11,776 bases of DNA, taken from contig JANBPK010001762.1 in assembly GCA_027579435.1 (NCBI GenBank), forward strand, positions 1 through 11,776, written 5' to 3'. Below the pieces are notes generated by a model. It did not search any database, had not been told where the DNA came from, and saw only the letters and a program-made list of their open reading frames with translations. The DNA comes from Candolleomyces eurysporus (lineage: Eukaryota; Basidiomycota; Agaricomycetes; Agaricales; Psathyrellaceae). The translations under genes and the position numbers were made by a program. Each line of letters begins with the position of its first letter. The stretch's first letter is position 1. Below are positions 7,378 through 11,776 of this stretch, piece after piece.

Positions 7378-10300
7378 TTAATTCTGCAGACACTGGAAGC
7401 TGACCTTCGCATCCTTCCCCAACCCTGTAAGTTTAACAACTTGTTCGTCGAAAGGAACGACATCCAACGCGTTATCCGACCACCGGCTCACTTCAAACTT
7501 CCCCGAAAGGTTGTCGTCTTCGGCAGTGAGGAACAAGCATTTGGCAGGCCGTTTGACGCTCACTCGAATGGTGACAGCTCCTTCGCTTTCGGTTGTTGAA
7601 ATCTCCACTCCAGGATCCGGAATGTCGAGCAGACGGTAAGGCTGAGGCCAATCCACGAATCGCGCCAAAACTTCTCCAGTTTCGGGATGGAGTAGCCGTG
7701 CAGAGGCGACTACACGACCGGACGTGGTCGTTCCAGGTTTGTTGTAGATGTCCCCAGGGAGTGAAGGTGGTTCAGGCACATCAAATGTTCCAAGCTCGGT
7801 CGTTTTATTCGCCGCCAACGAGACCAGAGATGATGCGGATGTCTCCAGGTCCTGTCGATGGCGCCATTCAGGATTTTCGAGATCGAAGTATTGGATGTCT
7901 AGCTTGACTACTTCTGAAACGGTTTCATTTCCTGTGCGGGTGGCCCAGATATGCAACTTGGCGGAGACGGAGCGGGTAGCTCCGTATTCATAAAACTGTG
8001 GTTGGAGAATGACCGTGAGTAGAGGAGCCCGCCAACATGTAATCCAAGCAATACCTGCTTCGGTCGGTCATTGGCTCTGTTTTGGACGACCTCTCGAGAC
8101 ATGCTAATAGTCAAAGGCGCAAGGTCTCGAGCGATGACATAGTACACCGGCTTGGGACGGAGCTACCCCAAGCGGTAATCAGAACACGGATAGAAACTAG
8201 CGATAAGAATAACGCTTACGAAGTAATCCACAAAGGCCCAAGAGGTGACTGGCCAACAGTCGTTGAGCTGCCACACTAGCACACCTCCGCACTAATATGT
8301 CCAATAATTAGAGGTCGTCTAAGTTAGTGGGTCGAACATTCACTCACGTATCTGCTCCCTGGTCCTCTCCACTCCCTCTTCCAAGCTCGATACGCCAGTC
8401 CCACCGCTTCAGCTTGCATCACTTGAGTATTGAAGACATGTCTATAGGGGGAAAGGTCAATAAATTTGTTCCATCATAACCGATATACTTACTTCGTGAG
8501 GTCAGAAGTGAGTCTGAAGTTTTCGTTCATCGTAATCGCAAACCGTCTCTCGAATGCTCCGGCCCTGTTATGCTGAGCGATTATCTTCGACTGCGCGTAG
8601 CGTTCGCGAGGGTCCACGCCCTGCATCCAGTATTCGATAGTCTTCATTGAGGGCATTGCGGGTATACCGAACTCGCTAATGGACACGAGGACCAAGTTCA
8701 CAACATCAGCATAGGCGATGGAGAAGTTCGTACTTGAAATGGTGCTCACCTAACGAACCGCCCTCCAAGTCGTCCATATTCTTGCCAGGGAAGCTCTTTG
8801 CCTCCCCAAATATTCCACTGGTGGACGTCCCCGACAGTGGGGTCACTTGTATCCCAACCCTTTCCCCCGTATGGCGAGCCCCGATGGTAAGGAATCGAGC
8901 CCTCGGTCAAGGTGTTGACAACGTCAGGGAGGACGTCTTCGTAAATGACCACTGCTGGCAGGTGAGGCACGTCTTTGAAAGCAACAATGAGATCGCGTCA
9001 ATGGATTGCGTAAAACAGAATCATAGTAATGCGGCTTACCTCCCCATTGTAGAACCATCTGGTAATCTTCGTTGTTACCGCAAAACAGTGTGATCGCGGG
9101 GTGGTGCCTCAGCCGCTTTACGTTGTACTCTGCCTCCTTGCGGACAGAATCGACGAATGATTTGTGCGCAGGATATACTCCGCACGCAAACTGAAAGTCT
9201 TGCCAGACGAGAATCCCCAGTTCTATCATATGGGGAGGACGCCGACAAGTTAAATATATTACAATTTTCCAAGGACGTTTTTACGGAAGAACGCACCATC
9301 ACATATATCGTAGAAGATATCCGGCTCATAAATCCCTCCACCCCAAATCCTCACCATGTTTTGACCTCCATCTTTAAGGATAGTCAGCCACTGCCTATAC
9401 CTATCATCGGAGATGGTGGTCAGGAAATTGTCAGCAGGGATCCAGTTCGATCCTAAACAGACTTTAGCAATACCACAATCAGGCATTCGTGTCGGGGAGC
9501 TCACCCCCCATAAACATCTCCACTCCGTTGACCTTAAAGAAGAACGTCGTGCCGGTACCGTACTGGTCTGCTTCTTCCAATGGCTCTTGAACGAGCTCGA
9601 CAGATCGGAACCCCACCTTCTTTGATACCGAGTCGAGGGTAGCGTCTCCCTGAAGAGTGTTAGTACGAAATCAAGTTCAAAATCGGGTAGCCATACTCAC
9701 AGGCCCAATCAACTTCACAGATACCTCGTACAAATTCTGAGAACCATAGCCAACAGGCCACCATGATTCGACTCCCAGGTCTTCGAGGCCATCCCAAGAC
9801 AAAACGTTTTGGAGCGGCAGCGTGAACGTACCCGACTCGGACTGTATGGCAAGTTCACTGATACTGAATTTAGTCAGTGAGACGCTCTCGGTGCTGATGG
9901 CAGCTTCGGCCTTCTTCAACGACACCTCGAGCTTGAAGGGGAACTCGTCGGAGCCGGTTGGGTGCTCGCGAAGCGATTTCAGAGCACTGGCTGACAATCC
10001 GAGGGTAAGGTTGGCCGATAACGAGAGTTTGAATGTCCCATCGAGGACGTCGAGAGATGCTTTGGGATTGAAGTCGTCGATGCGAACTGCATAATGTGTA
10101 AGAGATATGTTGCGGTACGGACCGTATGTCATTAACTCGGGACCCTGGAGTTTCGGGATACGATGTTAAGCGCACTGCTAGAACCACCAGTGAGGGTGCT
10201 CACCCAGTCCCATCTTCGAGCAACGGTGAGCACGTATCAAGATTGAGAGAAAGTTGTTCACGTACCTCCAGTCGTACTGTGGTTTTCTCAAGTACACCCG

Positions 10301-11023
10301 ACTCGGATCTCCGAGGTTTGTGGATCCTGCCCGAATCTTCCCGTGGATCTCCTCTTGCTGTTTTGCGTAAGCCTTTGCACACCGAAAGTGTAGGAGAAGT
10401 GTGTTTCCTTCCAGCCTCAAAGCGGCGATCTCCCCTTCACCAGGCACCTCATACACGTATTGGCGAAATGCATTGTCCACTTCCAGTATCTTCCTGTCAT
10501 TCTAAAAGAAAAGGTCACAAAACTAAGAAGAGGAACAAAGATCAACATGTCCCACATACCAGGTAAACGTCGCAGAGTGTGTCGAGACCATCAAACGTTA
10601 GACGAGTTGCATTTGAAACGTCCAGAGAAGGAGCGTCAAAAGTACACGAATAGAGCCACTCCGTCTCTCCAACCCCTTCCAACAGATGCGTCAGTGGAGC
10701 TTTCAATAGATCACCGCCTGAAACGGTTACTCACATTGGACTTCGTGCTCATTGAACGCAACATACGGATGCGGAATGATCTGCCGGTTCAACAACTCGA
10801 CGTGAACCTCAGATGGGAACTGAGAGGCTCGAAACCAAGAGTGCTTGATACTCTCGCGAGTCGGTACAGGTTCGTCGTTGTCCGAAATCTCGTCCTCGAC
10901 ATGGTGTCTGTTGAACTCTCGAATGACGTCTTCGTAACCTCCAATGCTGTGCCGCTCTTTCCACCACCAAGTGGCATTGGAAAGCAGACTTGTTTGGGTT
11001 ATTGGGATCTGTTGGCTTATCAT
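7378..11023 (-). CDS. Beta-mannosidase, glycoside hydrolase family 2 (intracellular MndB type), 14 exons
   Basis: Predicted 958-residue exo-beta-mannosidase (EC 3.2.1.25), a retaining GH2 enzyme removing terminal beta-mannose from manno-oligosaccharides and N-glycan remnants. Exons: 11023-10735, 10675-10560, 10501-10266, 10213-10204, 10144-9701, 9649-9505, 9452-9297, 9222-9040, 8972-8750, 8675-8493, 8441-8348, 8291-8220, 8162-8055, 7995-7378. All introns are GT-AG (51-74 nt) and the total is a multiple of three. Motifs in order: [11 protein letters not shown] and [16 protein letters not shown] in the jelly-roll domain, [22 protein letters not shown] (214-222), [37 protein letters not shown] with likely acid/base E517, SEFGIP with likely nucleophile E602, and [14 protein letters not shown]-terminal beta domains follow. 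Length and motif order fit a complete enzyme. An in-frame ATG at 11098 would add 25 hydrophobic residues; I prefer 11023 because intracellular relatives begin close to this position. Confidence 0.92.
10204..10213 (-). other. 10-nt micro-exon (exon 4) of the beta-mannosidase gene
   Basis: The exon is ATGGGACTGG: one base completing Arg214, then Trp-Asp-Trp (215-217). The 52-nt intron before it (10265-10214) ends in CGAAG; the 59-nt intron after it (10203-10145) begins GTGAGC and ends CTCCAG. Joined, the protein reads [19 protein letters not shown], the conserved substrate-site motif of GH2 beta-mannosidases. Ten is not a multiple of three, so skipping would shift the frame. Confidence 0.87.
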
Positions 11024-11776
11024 GGGCAACAATGCAACGAAGGGAGTGATAAGAAGGATGCAACTGACTAGAATGCTCGGCGAAATACAGTCGGTCATAT
11101 AAGGGTCATTTGATCAGCTATGATCAAGAAGCAGGTACCGTAACCGCACCCGGACCACCGTCACCAACCCTTCTTCGCTTCTTCCACGCGTCGCAAGATA
11201 GGTTCTTCCATTTCCGAATACGAGATGGTGGCCTATGGTGGCTAATTTCACAGGTTTGCATCCGCGGCTCACTAACGCAGTGAGTACAAGAAAATCAGGA
11301 AAAAGTTGAACGAAAGCATCAGCGTCGAGTATAGTCTAATGCTTGAGTTCACGTAGTAGTTCGTACCAATGGAAGTAGATCGCTGCACGTACGTTATACT
11401 GACTGGCGCTGTATATCCACTCAGCGACTGTATGGGCCGTTTCCGGTTCACGTAACGAGAGGATGGTCCAAACGAAGCTACGGCTCTCGGACGCGATGAT
11501 AATACGGTAGTCAATTATATGAAGGTGTTTGGAATTGACGATTAGACTTGGGCCACTCTCATCTGCTGATAGTAAGAAATTTAGATCCCAATAGGTGGAA
11601 AGAAGGTTCACACACCGTTCATGACATCTAACCTGAAAAACCAATAGGCCTTGGATGAGTCCCGGATTTCCCATTGCAATAGGAAAACTACACTAGGGAT
11701 TATGGTCCGTTAGCCAGCGTCAGCAAAATAAAGCAAATGTACTGACAGAGATATGATAATAACACCACCGATCCTT
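11024..11776. other. Promoter region of the beta-mannosidase gene; no clear gene
   Basis: The stretch just above 11023 is pyrimidine-rich on the minus strand, as expected of a fungal leader. It contains an in-frame upstream ATG (11098) and a TTATAT element (11102-11097) that overlaps that ATG. Further up lies a perfect inverted repeat (11110-11127). A 112-codon open frame on the minus strand (11674-11336) has no motif I recognise and no clear support, so I do not call it a gene. The window ends at 11776 without entering a recognisable coding exon. Confidence 0.5.
11110..11127. repeat. Perfect inverted repeat upstream of the beta-mannosidase gene
   Basis: TTGATCA (11110-11116), four bases, then TGATCAA (11121-11127). 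The arms are perfect 7-bp complements. The repeat is about 90 nt upstream of the proposed start codon at 11023, in the position of a proximal promoter element. It could bind a dimeric regulator, but no specific factor can be named. Confidence 0.45.

Noticed and set aside
1201..11023. A sugar-utilisation gene cluster made of the GH15 and beta-mannosidase genes
   Set aside because: An unrelated BTB gene and a tRNA lie between them, the substrates differ, and no transporter or regulator is present; chance proximity is the simpler reading.
10460..11071. 203-codon open frame on the plus strand
   Set aside because: It is antisense to exons 1-3 of the beta-mannosidase gene, crosses its introns, and shows no family motif; the minus strand carries clear GH2 motifs.
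11336..11674. 112-codon open frame on the minus strand in the beta-mannosidase upstream region
   Set aside because: It has an ATG and a stop but no recognisable motif or splice context, and its length is within what chance can give. Transcript data would decide.

Overview
The window is nuclear DNA from a fungus, most likely a basidiomycete. The evidence is very dense short spliceosomal introns (50-83 nt, GT-AG, with CTAAC/CTGAC/TTGAC-like branch sites), an intron-bearing tRNA gene, a BTB protein of a type common in mushroom-forming fungi, and tightly spaced genes with about 50% GC. The class within Basidiomycota cannot be fixed from the sequence. There are two single ambiguous bases (N at 36 and 5313). 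There are no bacterial operons, CRISPR arrays or insertion sequences.

Layout. All four protein genes lie on the minus strand; the tRNA is on the plus strand. (1) 1-504: the 5' part of a gene that leaves the window, an unrecognised protein with a Cys-rich motif, with a TATA box upstream. (2) 1201-4613: a complete GH15 glycoside hydrolase (glucoamylase/trehalase type), which I resolve into 17 exons encoding 833 residues. (3) 5621-5706: tRNA-Lys(CUU) with a 12-nt intron. (4) 5802-7048: a two-exon BTB/POZ protein of 393 residues. (5) 7378-11023 (or to 11098): a GH2 beta-mannosidase in 14 exons, 958 residues (983 with the upstream start). The remaining stretches are promoters, leaders and 3' regions.

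The most unusual content is the exon structure. I assembled both hydrolases by hand from conserved motifs, splice signals and reading phase. Each closes into one uninterrupted frame only if very small exons are accepted: 15, 8 and 9 nt in the GH15 gene and 10 nt in the beta-mannosidase gene. The 9-nt exon lies directly before the proposed catalytic acid of the GH15 enzyme, and the 10-nt exon encodes the Trp-Asp-Trp signature of GH2 mannosidases. Automatic gene finders would probably miss these.

Functionally, the GH15 enzyme should release glucose from alpha-linked glucosides (starch or glycogen fragments, or trehalose), and the beta-mannosidase should trim terminal beta-mannose from manno-oligosaccharides. 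Both belong to carbohydrate turnover, but nothing shows that their proximity is functional. Function calls rest on recognised family motifs read by eye; no database search was made.
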